From: Eulemur rufifrons
Lineage: Eukaryota > Chordata > Mammalia > Primates > Lemuridae
Direction of reading: 5' to 3'
Assembly (NCBI RefSeq): GCF_041146395.1
Contig: NC_090989.1
Location: 121,457,501-121,521,500 of the forward strand
Length of the DNA: 64,000 nt
Notes under the pieces: generated by a model
Told to the model about the DNA's origin: nothing
The model's database searches: none
What the model saw: the letters and a program-made list of their open reading frames with translations, nothing else
Shown here: positions 46,575 to 58,819 of the stretch, piece by piece
Position numbering within the stretch: the first letter of the stretch is position 1
Layout: every line of letters starts with the position of its first letter
Position numbers and translations under genes: made by a program

Positions 46575-47855
46575 TAACCAGCTAAGACAATGGCAGAGGT
46601 GGAGGCGGACATTAGCTGAAAATGTTAAGTCTAAACTGGGCGTTGAATTACTTCAAAGTAAGAATCATCTCTTAAGGCAGGGGACCCAGAGCATAGATAA
46701 ACGAGGGGGGAGGGAAATTCTGTGCCCCCACCCCAGGGGACAGAGTGTCTAACTGCTGAGACTGAGGGTCTGCCTACCACCATTCGGGGGGTGAGTGTCC
46801 TAACTGAGTGGACAAGCCCTTGGCACAGGCTGCCCTGAGATGGAGCAGCCTCAGGAACACTTTCCACCTTGGAATTGTGTGAGCAGTGCCTTGTCCCCTC
46901 ACCAAGAGCAAAGCCAGAACTGTCCCCAATAGCTCCAGTCCCCTCAGTGGGCTCTTCTCTCACCAACAGCAGCAGCAGAAAGGGCTTCTCTCCTCTGCCC
47001 CTGCCCTTCCCCAGCCCATGCTCTCCAGTAAAGACAGACGGAGGCGCGGGGGAACAATAAACAGCAATTTTAAAAGCCACCAACATCATCTTTCTTCTCC
47101 ACTTATTTTTCGTTAGCTTTAGTGGGGCAAAGTGCTCTGAGAGGCAAGGAAACTTATTTGGGTTTTCAACTCTAAACCTCCTTGATCATTGTTGGCTTGA
47201 ATGATCAGGGATGACTCTGCTCCTCGCATCCAGCAAACTGACCTGTACAACACGGCCGCTTCTGCGATTCCTCCCGCCTACCCGTGCGCTCTGTCTTGTT
47301 GGCTTTTTACATTCCCTCCTTGGACTGCAGGCAGGGACTGCTTAGACAGGCCTTAGTTTCTACTCTTTAGACAAGGAAATGAGACATTCGTGTAATCAGC
47401 TACTTTGGCTCCTCTAAGGCTTCACTTGGCCCAGTGGTGCATCCAGAACAAACACAAATCTGTCTCCAAAAGCTTGTAGAGTTCAGACAACTTTTTTTAC
47501 TGAATGTTTTGCCAAAAGGTACAATAATGGGAAATTTATGCCACCCAACATAGCAATTTCTCCCAGTGCCCTCTCTTGTGAAGAGCGGAATTCTCCTTCA
47601 TGAAATGCTCTCTATTCCCTCCTCTGGCCACGGGCTCTCTCCTCATCCCCACCCCAACTGCCTCGTCCTCATTTTCTCGGGCAGAGGAGGCGCCTGCTCT
47701 CAGCTACCAGTGCAATCCTTGCCACCCTCATCCCAGCAGACCCCAGTGATCCTGACAAGGTATTTCCTGCTCTTGAATGTTATCAGTCAAAGAGATGTGA
47801 GGGACCATTGTCCCCAGTGACAGGACTCTTATCTTAATCACTGAGGTCCTTTGGT
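46575..47855. other. Non-repetitive stretch, no gene seen
   Basis: A 152-residue minus frame (46631-47089) is opposite plus frames and unlike known proteins. Confidence 0.45.
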
Positions 47856-47858
47856 TTT

Positions 47859-48390
47859 GTATTAGTTCGCTATTGCTGCAGTAACAAATTACCACAAACA
47901 TAGCCGCTTAAAACAACACAGATTTGGTATCTTACAGTGCTGTAGTTCAGAAGTTCAAATTGGTCTCACTGAACTGAAATCAAGGGGTTAGTAAGGCTGC
48001 AATTCTTTCCGGAGGCACTCAGGGGAATCTGTTTTCTTGCCGTTTCCATCTTCCAGAGGCCACTTGCATTCCTTGGTTCATGGCCCCCTGCCATCTTCAG
48101 AGCCAGCAATTACATCACTCCAACCTCTGCTTTCATTGGCAATCTCCTTATCTGATTCAGGCTCTTCATCTGCCATCCTCTTTCACACGTAAGAAGCCTG
48201 CTGATGACATTGGCCATGCCCAGATAATCCAGGATACTCTCCCTATTTTAAAGTCAGCTGGTTAGAGGCCTTAATGACATCTGCAAACTTAATTCCTCTT
48301 TGCCATGAAACATAACATATTCACAGTTTCTGGAGATTTGGACATGGACACTTTTGTGGTGTGGGGGGGGCATTATTCAGTCTATTTACA
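47859..48390 (-). mobile_element. MLT1-type MaLR solo LTR, minus strand
   Basis: Reads in reverse: 'gtattagttcgctattgctg', 'aaattaccacaaacatagcc', 'gcattccttggttcatggcc', 'gataatccaggatactctcc', 'acataacatattcacagttt', 'ggggcattattcagtctat'. A clear, nearly complete LTR without internal sequence. Confidence 0.88.
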
Positions 48391-48394
48391 GGGT

Positions 48395-48905
48395 TCAAAG
48401 GCCAATGTGGCTGGTGGTAGCTTAGGCAGGAATGGTCTCCTCTTCCTGCAGCCAAAGGCCATGCTGGGCCCTAAGCCTGACTTAAACAGGTGGCTGAGGG
48501 GCTAAGGAAAACCTTCCTCCAAGTTCAGCACTATGAAACCCTTTTCTAATTTTAGCTCTGCTCCAATCATTGACTTTAACCTCCACATTAGGTGGCCAGA
48601 GTGATTTTCAGAAGAAACAGTGATGATCAGAAACCTTCATCCCCAACTGAGAGACATTTGCTTTCCATGGCCTCTTCCATCCTCTTCTGGCTCACAAACA
48701 CTGAGCCATTCAGATTTGGTGGATATCTTGTCATTTGGGTGCCTCTCCCACCCCCAGGTTAATGCCAAAATAACCTCGACTCCTTCTCATTGACTCAGGG
48801 AAGAAAGGAAGCACCATCTCCCTGGAGCTCTGATTTGTAGATGAGGAAATGCAGGATGGTCACCTATTTTGATTTCAGAGCAACCATAACTCCAGATTCC
48901 CATAC
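48395..48905. other. Unassigned, no gene seen
   Basis: Separates two oppositely oriented MLT1 LTRs. L2-like pieces are possible; no exon recognised. Confidence 0.4.
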
Positions 48906-48908
48906 TTA

Positions 48909-49440
48909 TGTGGTATGGTGATATAGTCTCTAAAGATAACTGTTACCAACTCCTTATCTCCCTGAATGTATCTGCTGCTCCTCACATCAACGTTGGAGTC
49001 TAATTCCTCTCCCTGGGCTGGCCTCAGTGACTTGCTTGATCAATTGAATGTAGTGGAAGTGAGATTCTGGGTCTTTTGAGGCTAAGTCACAGGTTTTTGC
49101 GCAGTCCTCTTGGACATTTATTCTAGAATCCAGCCATAACTCTGTAAGAAGCCCAAGCCACATGAGGAGGCCAACCATAGGCACTCTGGTTGATAGGACC
49201 AGGTAAGCTCTCGGCCAACAGCAGCATTCCCTGTTAGCCGCATGAGCGAGCCATCTTGAACATCTGCCCAGTCAAGTCTTCAGTGGTAGTTATCTGACTG
49301 CAACAGCATGCAGGGCCCTGTGTGAGAACCACCCAGCTGAGCCCAGCCATCTCCCAAAGCTGGAGCAATAAAAATAAATTGTTGCTTTAAGCCACTACAT
49401 TTTGGGGTAGGTTTGTTACAAAGTAATAGATAACCCATAC
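48909..49440 (+). mobile_element. MLT1-type MaLR solo LTR, plus strand
   Basis: 'ggctggcctcagtgacttgc', 'ttgatcaattgaatgtagtg', 'aagcccaagccacatgagga', 'gttgctttaagccactacat', 'tttggggtaggtttgttaca'. Typical MLT1 order and end. Confidence 0.8.
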
Positions 49441-49444
49441 CCTT

Positions 49445-49720
49445 AGGGAACACAGAACAATGTCTAGGTAGTGTGCTAGATGCTGGGGAGGCTAACAAAA
49501 TGTGCCAAATATTGGGAGAGAAGACATCAAATGTGTTATCTATAAATAACAAAGACTAAGTGCTATAGGATTCTGGAGGATGGAGCTATTTCTGGAGAGT
49601 TGGTCAAGGAAGGCTTCTCTGGAAAAAATGAGATTTCATCTGAGCCTTGAAGGCTGCATAGGCCATAATAGAAAGTAGGGATGAGATAGCTTATATTTGA
49701 AAGAAGTAACATGGATAAAA
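49445..49720 (-). mobile_element. L2-class repeat, minus strand
   Basis: 'agtgtgctagatgctgggga', 'gtcaaggaaggcttctctgg' and 'catctgagccttgaaggctg' fit reversed L2. Confidence 0.5.
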
Positions 49721-49769
49721 ATGGAAAGCCAAAAGAATGATGGGTAGATAAGAAATATGAGTAGAGTTA

Positions 49770-49915
49770 GCTGAAAACACTCATCTTTCAAGATTCACCT
49801 CGAGTGCCCTCTACATCACAGCCTCCTTCTCTTTCTTCCATTCTCCTACCTCCTTCCCTCTTTGAACTGATTTTTCCACTTTTATCGTAGCACCAGGAAT
49901 CCTGTGGGGTACTAT
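49770..49915 (+). mobile_element. L2 LINE piece, plus strand
   Basis: 'catctttcaagattcacctc', 'ctacatcacagcctccttct' and a 'cactttt...caccaggaatcc' order fit L2 upstream of its tail. Confidence 0.4.
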
Positions 49916-49929
49916 TTTTTAATTAAATA

Positions 49930-50300
49930 TTCCTGTTATGGTTAGGGTAAAGGTAAGTGTCCACAATCAAGAGTCCCCAAAATACAATTGCTCAGATTAT
50001 GCAGATGTTTGTTTTTCTCTCCAAGTTATGAGGTGAGACCTGCTCCTGTGGTCATTCAGGGACCCAGGTCCTTCTAAGTCATTGCTCTGCTATGCCTTCA
50101 GGCACATTCATCAGCTGCTTGGTAGAAACTGGTCAGCCCCAGATCTGGGCTCCAGCCAGTCTGGAAGAGGGCCTGATGCCCCAGACCCGGAAGTGGCCAC
50201 ATCACTTCCTTCACATGTTTTTGTCAAGAATTGGTCATGTGGCCACACTAAGCTCAAGGGAGACTGGGGAATAGTCCGGCGAGGCAGCCAGATAGAACAG
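49930..50300 (+). mobile_element. Mammalian repeat, family not named, copy 2
   Basis: Same family as 28640-29092: 'ttgctcagattatgcagatg', 'ctccaagttatgaggtgaga', 'cattcagggacccaggtcct', 'gaattggtcatgtggccaca', 'ctaagctcaagggagactgg'. Confidence 0.5.
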
Positions 50301-50304
50301 TAAT

Positions 50305-51025
50305 TCCATTACTAGGGAGGAAGGGGATTTGGACTGCAGTGACAGGCTGTGCCACAAGTTCTCACCTTTTCCAGTGTGGGAGCTCCTGCAGGGCATGAAG
50401 CACATTTCCTTCATCTCTGGTCCCCAACACTGAGCCTGCTTCCTCACCCAGTGTAATACTCAATCTGAACGGCTGAGTGGACGAGGGGTCTAGGCTGGAT
50501 GTGATAAAGGTGAAAGTCAGTGTGGGGACCTGAGAAAGAAAAGAGAAAAGACAGATGTGGAAGGATTTAACAGGGAAATGCACAGGGCTTGATGAATCTT
50601 GCCAGAGCAGAGAGCTTTTAATGTTACAATCTTTTGTGATCTAAGCTGACAGCTCTTTGGCACAAGTTTAAAGAACTTGAGCTGAATATCTAACTTAATA
50701 GAAATTTATTGAACACATTCCAAAGTTAAGAAATTCCTCAACTGTTTCAAAATCTCTTAGGAAAAAGCATGCCTCGAGCTTGAAGGCTTTCAGGGTTCTG
50801 GTTCAATACTTGCTTCTGCCACTGTCAACAGGTTTGAGCACCTACCTGCACATCAAGTCTTTCACCTGGCTGCCATTCTGCACCATCAGCCATACCTTCC
50901 TGGCTGCAGCAGCGCCTTTCTGGAGTGCTAACAAACCCTCCAGAAAGTGCACGTGTGCACACATTCACTAATGTCCAGACACTTGCTGCTTTCTAGAAAA
51001 CCAGGCTTTGTGGCTAAGCACAGTT
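50305..51025. other. Unassigned, no gene seen
   Basis: No exon or repeat recognised with confidence. Confidence 0.4.
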
Positions 51026-51029
51026 TGGA

Positions 51030-51262
51030 CATGTCATTCTTCCAAGTCAGCACAGGTTTTGGAATCAACACAGACTGCATCAGCTATTTACTACCTACCT
51101 GGTCAAGTTACTTCACCTGTTAAACTCCTGTTTAACTTGTTAACTTACTTGTTTAAATTTCAGCTCCTTCACCTATAAAATGGGGACAGTATTTGGGCCA
51201 CATCACTGGGAGTATGAGAAATAAATGAAGTTGTGGGTATAAAGCACTTGGCCCTTAGCAAA
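51030..51262 (+). mobile_element. MIR SINE, plus strand
   Basis: 'tcacctataaaatggggaca', 'gagtatgagaaataaatgaa' and 'ggtataaagcacttggccct' are MIR landmarks. An internal short duplication of 'cctgttaaactcctgtttaa' type sequence near 51117-51155 spaces the core. The Alu inserted at its 3' end. Confidence 0.7.
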
Positions 51263-51277
51263 TAACAATTAACAATA

Positions 51278-51633
<356 letters not shown>

Positions 51634-51649
51634 AACAATTAACAATAAA

Positions 51650-54285
51650 CAATAGCTCTTAAACTATTATGACAACTAGGTTTTGTAGGCCACTATGGGC
51701 TCTCAAATCAAAGAATATTAACAAGTATAACATAAATAATAGTCAGTTATGGACATTTACAAAACTCAAGTGTGCAAAAGTGGAGGCTTAGTAATTTCTT
51801 GAACTAGTCTTAATTTCTTACCCTGTGACTCTAACCCCTGGAAGATAACCTGAGTCTGGTGCATGCAGTCCCACCCCTTAACTGCTCACCCAAACTTGGG
51901 GTGACTATCAAATTGGAGCTCGGAGCTCCATCTGCACTTCCTCTGTACTCCCTGCTCTGGTGTAAACTGAGAGCTTTGCTCTTTAGCAAGGTCACCTCCA
52001 GGAGGGAGAAGTGGATTTCTTTTTAGGTCTTCTATGCTTCAGGGACCCATGCCATAGTCAGCTACTGATGTCCTGTGGTCTGTGTTGCTCTCTCAGAGAT
52101 GACAGCTATGGCAGCACTGGTCAATGGCATATTCCATTCCATCCTACAGAGCCCAGTCTGGTCCTTCCCTCACTTTTAGGGTTAAGGCCTGTCCCTCTCT
52201 TACTTTTGGGAGTAGGTTTCTCTCCCCCCAGTCCAGGCCATGCTGGCTCTCACTGCCAGCTAACTTCTGGCTCACTATGAGGTCACAGAAGTCCTCTGAG
52301 CCACACATAAGACCTGCTCATGTCTCAATGCACCATGTCACCATTTCTCTTGCTTCATCTTATCAGGAGGTGCAGGACCCACACGAACAACTGCAGCTGG
52401 GAAACTAAGCCCATAAGTCTTCCTTTCTCTTAGATACCCTTCCCCTCTCATGGGGAAATTTTTCTTTTGTTCCTTCCCTGTCTCCTCACATCAGCACTCA
52501 TGTTGAGAGGGAGGGGTTCCACCCCTTATCTCTCTATTCTTCTATAACTCTGTCTCCTCTGCTCCCTCCTCCCCAGCACAAAGCTCTTTTTATGTAGGTA
52601 GAAAAGATGTGTGTGAGCTCCACACACACATGCACTTGGAAACCAGTTCCCCAAGTTTGTGCATGCTCTCCAGGCTGTTTTGTCTCCCATCCCCCAGAGA
52701 ACAGAACTTCTTTGAAAGGATCAGCTAAGGAGTCTGCCATTCTTGTTATTAGCAGATCATTTGTGGTAGCTGAGCAGGGTGAACATGCTCTTCGATGTCT
52801 CAGCTTTTAGACTGCCATAAAGTAATACTTCATGTCATATCTGTCTTATAAGTCATATGGGTGCTCACTAAGTTAATGTAGTTGGAAAGCGGTCCCCAAC
52901 CTGTTCAGTGCATGGAGTGGGAAGAACCTCCTTTGTTATGCCCCACTGTATCCCATTCCAATCTTTTCATTTAATTTTTATTTTATCAAAATTATACATA
53001 CAAATAGTTTAAGAAGTCAAATAACTCTCTAAAATGTTAGGAAGGCAGCAGTCTTCTGGTCTCCTCTCCTGTCCCCTTCTCTCACTCCTACTTTACTCCT
53101 TTAGCTTGTTCTTTTGATCTTTTCCTGAAGAATGGGATTATATTACTACTTGATTTTTCAGTTTTAAGCATCATCTATTGATTTTCCAGTATGGACATTC
53201 CACATCTTTTAGATTCTCTTTGTAAATACTCATGGCCTATAGCTCTAAGTGTCTCTTCCCACAACTTTGCTACCTGGTGATAAACATTACACCAAATTCT
53301 GCCAAATGTTCAAATATTTATTAGACAACAGGCACAAAAACAGTCATAGAGACTATTCTTGCAATCTGAGGGTTGTCCTCACTTTCTGTCCATGGGCATG
53401 TCCTCCAGCCTGAAGACCTGTGTTTTATCATTTCCAGATCATAAACTTCTTGTTTTGTGCTCAGGTTGAGGACAGGACCTGGGGATCTACATGCTTCTCA
53501 AAGAGACACCCAATCAGTTCTCCTATTCTTAGCCCTTCCTGCATTCCACCTTTCAGAGATATCTGGTTCTTCTAATTTCAGACTTGGATTTTAGCTAAGC
53601 CAATTGATAGTGTTCACCTGCTTTCAGCTTCCAAAATGCATTAATAGTTACTATTGTCTCTATGATCATTTTCCTTTGTCATTTGGGCTTATGCCCTCTA
53701 TAAAAATCCCTTTCCTACCATTTTAGTAGGGTTTGGAGAGATTGCAGAGATAAAAACTGTGTTTAATCTGTCACCTTTAAACAAAAATGTCTCATTCTAT
53801 TTTAGCTCTTTCTGGTTTCACTCAGGAATTGTCCAGGTGAGATGCCATGATGTATCACTTTAAATACCCTCTACAACCTTGTTTCTTTTTTCTTCTACTG
53901 CTCTGGATCTGCTTGAAAATATGAGTTATTTCGCAGGCCATCTTCTTTCCTTTTGCAAACTGACTGCTCAACATATAGATTGGTGTTAACTTCAGAGACT
54001 TCAGTTATCAGTTTCAGCTTCACTCTCAACAACGCCCAGAACTTAAAGACCCCTGGACTTTAAGACCACCTTCCATCCACCTCACCAGCAATTGTGTACA
54101 TTCAACCCTGTTCTCACTTCCCCAACACTACCCTACCCCTCTGTGCTTTCATCCAGAAATGACCTGCCTTCATATTTCAGAGAAAATAGGAACAACCACA
54201 TGTGGATCTCTTTAACTTCCTTCTTCTTCCCTGTCCCACGAAGGTGTCTACGTCTGAGATTTGTTCTGTAAAAATTTGGATTCAT
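51650..54285. other. Mostly unassigned, no gene seen
   Basis: 2.6 kb with no clear exon. 52960-53340 is AT-rich and may be old L1 ('ttaattttattttatcaaa', 'atcatctattgattttccag'). A hAT-like end 'gcggtccccaacctg' lies at 52888. No frame exceeds about 95 residues. Confidence 0.45.
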
Positions 54286-54289
54286 TCAA

Positions 54290-54356
54290 AAGGCCGCACT
54301 CAAGGCTCCGGAAGGCCACATGTGGCCCCAAGGCTGCAGGTCCCCCACCCCTGCAG
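54290..54356. mobile_element. hAT-type element end
   Basis: 'ggccgcactcaaggctccgg', 'aaggccacatgtggccccaa', 'ctgcaggtcccccacccctg' is the terminal part of a mammalian hAT element. The other end is absent. Confidence 0.5.
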
Positions 54357-54359
54357 GTT

Positions 54360-55930
54360 CTGAACCCATGCTGACCTGCCTCTCGTCAGACACAGGGCCC
54401 AGCATGTGATAGGTTCTGTTTCTGAAGCTGCCAGAGGTGTCCCTCCTCCATGCAGACCACACTGTGGCTTTAGTCTCAGCCCTTCCTGCCTCTTTGGGAC
54501 ATTGCCCCATCAACTATCTCCTCTTATTCTTATATTCTTGTATTATATTCTTATATTCCATAAGAGAGCTCTTAGCTTTGCCCTCCCCACTTTGGCACAT
54601 TCCTTTCAGCTTAGAGACAACTTAGATTTTTCCATCTTAAAAGAATCCCTCTACATCCCTATGGAGATATTGCTCTGTGTCTCCTTACTCTCACACCATG
54701 CTTCCTGAAAATATCTTCCGTGTTCACTGTCTCCACTTTCTTGCCTCCCCTTTCTGCTGTGGCCTTTGCAGTCAGGTTTCTGCCTGCCACAGAGAGTCCC
54801 TCACTGGTGCCCCTTTTGTCAAAAGATGCATTAAGCATGCCTTGGTTCCTGGCTGACCTCCTTGATGCATTGTCAAAGCTGGCCACCACCTCCCTGACAC
54901 ACACCTTTACTGGACACCACTACTACTCTCTGGCCCCTGACTCTCACTGCCTGCCCCCCCAAAACAACTTTTTCAATCAATCAAGCCTATTGATCCTATT
55001 CCGTAAATGTCCCTCTGATCAGGCCTCCCGTTTCTATCCTCACTGCCCTGCCCTGTCCAGTCTCAATCCTCTGTCATCCAGTCTATTGGGAAAGTCATCC
55101 TGCCTGATTTCCCACCCTCTGGTCTTACCATTTCCTCTCCAGAAACAGCCTCTAAATCGTCACCAAAATGATCCCTCTCACATGCTTGTCTGACTGGGTC
55201 ACCTCTCTCCTAGGCGTGTTTTGGGAGTAATTGTAATTGTAGCAGAGTGGGGAGGGGGCGAGGGGGGGCGGTGGTAAGCCAATATTTAAAATCATAACAG
55301 ACTGCAGCTGCATCTTCCTTGAAGGCATGCATTCCGCCTGAGCACAGGCTCTTTGTTTGGCAAAACACCTGGGTGAACAGAAGGTGAACAGTTGGGAATT
55401 TAAAACAAAGAGATAGCTAAACTTCCCTGCAGAGGAAATAAACCAGGCACGGAGGGAGGGACGAGAACTGAGGAAAGCCTTAGGAGGGATGGCACCTCAC
55501 CATCTCAGTGGGAGGCTGGAGCAAATTAGGCCATGGGGCGTCTAATATGTCCTCTCAAGATTTGGACCATTCTGTGTGGCTCTATAAGCCTCTCATTCTG
55601 CACTCAACCCCACTGCCTTTTACCCTATATCTTTAATAAAGTTTGCTACATAAACACTGCCCTGCGTGATCTTCTAAGTGGAGGAAGGGGCTGTGTTCTG
55701 TGGGATCTGCTAGGAATAGAGAGCTGAGAGCAGAGGTGGGAGGGCACACCTGTGACTCTGGGAACTGCAGGTAGGACAAAATTGGAGCATGTAGACCCTA
55801 GGAACACAAGGCCCTGGGGGGGAGCAGGGGTGGTGAACCTGATATAACCAACAGTGGGAGTTCAAATTAATTATGTTTAAATCTCACAGTGTCATCAGCA
55901 TCTTCTGTGTGGTGTCATCACAGTGGCAAT
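54360..55930. other. Mostly unassigned, no gene seen
   Basis: A 157-residue plus frame (54720-55193) is the longest; a faint resemblance of 54715-54750 to L2 ORF2 is not enough to assign it. 55600-55665 ends with 'aataaagtttgctacataaa', reminiscent of an LTR polyadenylation region, but no LTR could be delimited. Confidence 0.4.
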
Positions 55931-55934
55931 AACA

Positions 55935-56145
55935 TCACGACTATATTTCCTATGGGCCAGGCAATGGGCTGGGTGTTTTGCATGTACAATCTCACATCAT
56001 CCTCTCCTAAGGCCTGCTGTAGAGTGACGTTATTAACTCCACTTGCCTGGGGTCACAGCGTTGGAGGGAAGGAGGAAGCAGGGGTCTGAGCCCAGATCTG
56101 TCTGACGTCACTGCTATTCAGTGCTTTCTCCTTACTCTTGGATAA
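55935..56145 (-). mobile_element. MIR SINE, minus strand
   Basis: 'cctatgggccaggcaatggg', 'catgtacaatctcacatcat', 'cctctcctaaggcctgctgt', 'ggggtcacagcgttggaggg', 'gagcccagatctgtctgac'. Reversed MIR. Confidence 0.7.
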
Positions 56146-56357
56146 ACTCCGAGCTCCTCTTGCAGGCTCCAATTTCTAATTGTGATCAACAAAAAGTCAG
56201 ATTCAGTCACAGGTCTGAATAAAAACATCAAGTCTACTCACTCGTTTTGCAAATTGGAAGAGGTTGCTCCAAGAAAGCACAGTGACCCCATCAAGGGGGC
56301 CAAGTGGACCAGGACAAAGTTCCTTTCGTTGCAAATCTAGTGCTCCTTTCACTGCAC

Positions 56358-56620
56358 AAGTTTCCCAAACTGGGTTTCCAGGACTGCTGATGCCAACAGG
56401 TGTGCCATGAGAAAACTGTCCTGCAGTTAAATAAGTATGGCCACTATTGAGTTAAATAAAGTTTAACAGGACTTCCCACAATCTTTAATGTTTTCATGTG
56501 CATTTGATTTTCCAAAAGCAGGCACTCATATGCTATGTTTCCCAAACTTATTGGACAAAGAGTTTGGTGGGACGATTAGCCTTTTCCCAAGCTGGTGCAT
56601 CATGGAACAGAGTTTGGGAG
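56358..56620. mobile_element. Possible small hAT element
   Basis: 'gtttcccaaactgggtttcc' at left and 'ggaacagagtttgggagctc' at right are inverted, with a second 'gtttcccaaacttattggac' at 56537. Probably one or two decayed non-autonomous elements. Confidence 0.35.
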
Positions 56621-56624
56621 CTCT

Positions 56625-58010
56625 AGCTGACCTTGCAGAGAAATGCTTACTTTGAGGAGATGGAGGCATTGCATTAAGCAGGGGTTTCAGGTAATAGAAA
56701 CTGATCACACATAAAGACGCTAATCATTTTCTGCAGGAAGGATGAGGAACTCCTGGAGTTCTGCAGGGGCTCATATATTTCCCAATAGAATTGAGTGGAG
56801 ACAAACTCTAGGCAAGAGGGATATTCTGAGTACAGGAAGGAACTTCACAGAGCAGGCTTTGGGGGAAAAGACAGGATCTAGCTGAAGGAACCTAAGAATG
56901 AGGCCCTATCTAACAGAACACATACTAAATAGGTAAAGACTGCTCCACAGTACTCAAAGCATGAGGATGATATATACCTTTATTTTTCTCAACTAAAGAA
57001 AATCTGGCTTGGAGGCCCACTCACCGTGGTGGGCAAGAAGTCATACCAGCTGTTTTCTGAGACTCTTTCCCCTTCCTTTAGGTCATAACAGACTCCTGAG
57101 CTTGTCTAGTCCAGAACAACTGGGGGAGATGGGACTTCGGTCATGGTAGATTCCCAGAAAGGTCATCAGTGTAACTTCTGCTGGGCAGATGTGGACTCCA
57201 CTGCCATCCCAGGCAGGACTCTGAAATGGCCCTCCCCGGGGTTTCATCACACAGGGCTTAGCTACAGGAGCCCCTGTGGCAACCAGGGCCACTACTCAGC
57301 ATCTGCAGACATCCAGCCTCCTTACAGTGCCTGAGATACTCCTCTCCCCAGCCTCAGGAGGTTTTCTTGGCCGCTGCATACATCCCTCCTTCCCTGGAAG
57401 CACTAACTTCAGGCCTCACCCTCACTTCCTATTCATCCAATTTAGCTCCTTTAACCAAGCTCCTGAGAACACAGGTCTGTTAACACTCTTCTGGGGTTTG
57501 GGCAGCGAGGTTGACCTTACACATTTAAGGATAGCAAGACCTAAATATCCTCTTGATTATGAAGGAAAAATGCCATTTTCTTTGGCTGATGAATCCACAG
57601 CAGGCATCCCTAACAGCATCATTTAAAAAAAAGATATTTCTCAAGAATGCATCATGTTACAAATACACAAGGTATGCTGTTATATTGGCTATGATCATAT
57701 TGGCAGTAAAAGATAGGAAAATGTGAGAGACAAATTTGGTAAAACAATTAAGTCAGGGAAGGGAAATTCACTCCACTGAGATCCTAGTCCCCAGGGAGCT
57801 TCTCTCCAGGTGGGGTGGGGAAAATCTTGGAAAGACTCTGACACTTGAATAAGAATGACACCCTTATGATAACTGTTATAGCACAGGTGCCTGAAAAGCG
57901 TTGTGTAGCTGAGCACAGGAGTCAATATGTTGTGAACTTGCTTGACATCAACAACAATGAATAACTTGAATAACTATGAGCCCTGAAAAGGGGAAGAATA
58001 GGAAGGCTGG
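56625..58010. other. Mostly unassigned, no gene seen
   Basis: A 116-residue plus frame (57276-57626) matches nothing I recognise. No clear repeat. Confidence 0.45.
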
Positions 58011-58011
58011 C

Positions 58012-58452
58012 TGTGACGGTTAAGTTTGTGTGTCAACTTGGCTAGGCTATGGTACCCAGCTGTTTGGTCAAATACCAGTCTCCATGTTGCTATGAAAGTA
58101 TTTGTAAGGTGTAATTAACATTTAAATCTGTAGACTTGGAGTAAAGCAAATTACTTTCCATTATGTAGGTGGGCCCATCCAATCAGGTGAAGGCTGTAAC
58201 GGCAAAGATTGGGGTTTCCAGAAAAAAATGCAATTCTGACTCAAAACTACAACATAGAAACCCTGCCTGAATTTCTAGCCTACAGATTTCAGACTTGAGA
58301 CTCCAACATCAACTCTTCCCAAAATTTCCAGCCCTCCATCCTGCCCTACAAATCTCAGACTTCCCAGTCGCCATAATTTCATGAGCCAATTCCTTAAAAT
58401 CAGTATCTATTTCCTACTGAATCTGTTCTGAGGGAGAACCCTGACTAATACA
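58012..58452 (+). mobile_element. ERVL-type solo LTR (MLT2-like), plus strand
   Basis: TG...CA bounded: 'tgtgacggttaagtttgtgt', 'gtcaacttggctaggctatg', 'tgtttggtcaaataccagtc', 'ggtgggcccatccaatcagg', 'catgagccaattccttaaaa', 'agggagaaccctgactaata'. Solo; no coding part. Confidence 0.75.
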
Positions 58453-58512
58453 AAGGCTTACACTATTTTGAATGTGATAGTGTCCACCAGAGGTTAAGAA
58501 TTAGAGAGATAA

Positions 58513-58801
58513 CAGGAGTTTGAGGCTATAGTGAGCTATGATTGCGCCACTACACTCTACCCTGGGTGACAGAGCCTAAGCAACATAGCGAGACCCCCTG
58601 TTTCTACAAAAATTAGAAAAAATTAGTCAGGCATGGTGGTGCATGCCTGTAGTCCCAGTTACTCAGGAGGCTGAGGCAGGAGGATCACTTGAGCCCAGGA
58701 GTTTGAGGTTGCTGTGAGCTAAGGTGATGTCACTGCACTCCAGTGTGGGCAAGAGAAGGGGACTTTGTCTCAAAAAAAAAAAAAAAAAAAGAAAGAAAAA
58801 A
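58513..58801 (+). mobile_element. 5'-truncated Alu with unusual left arm, plus strand
   Basis: Begins 'caggagtttgaggctatagt' inside an arm, and has 'gcgccactacactctaccct' in that first arm, a segment normally limited to the right arm. A normal-looking left-arm tail 'agcaacatagcgagacccc' and a full right arm follow. 17-bp duplication aagaattag(a/g)gagataa at 58496-58512 and 58802-58818. Confidence 0.88.
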
Positions 58802-58819
58802 AAGAATTAGGGAGATAAG

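Noticed and set aside
54720..55193. 157-residue plus-strand open frame
   Set aside because: No recognisable domain, no splice context. Faint L2 resemblance at its start is too weak to call.
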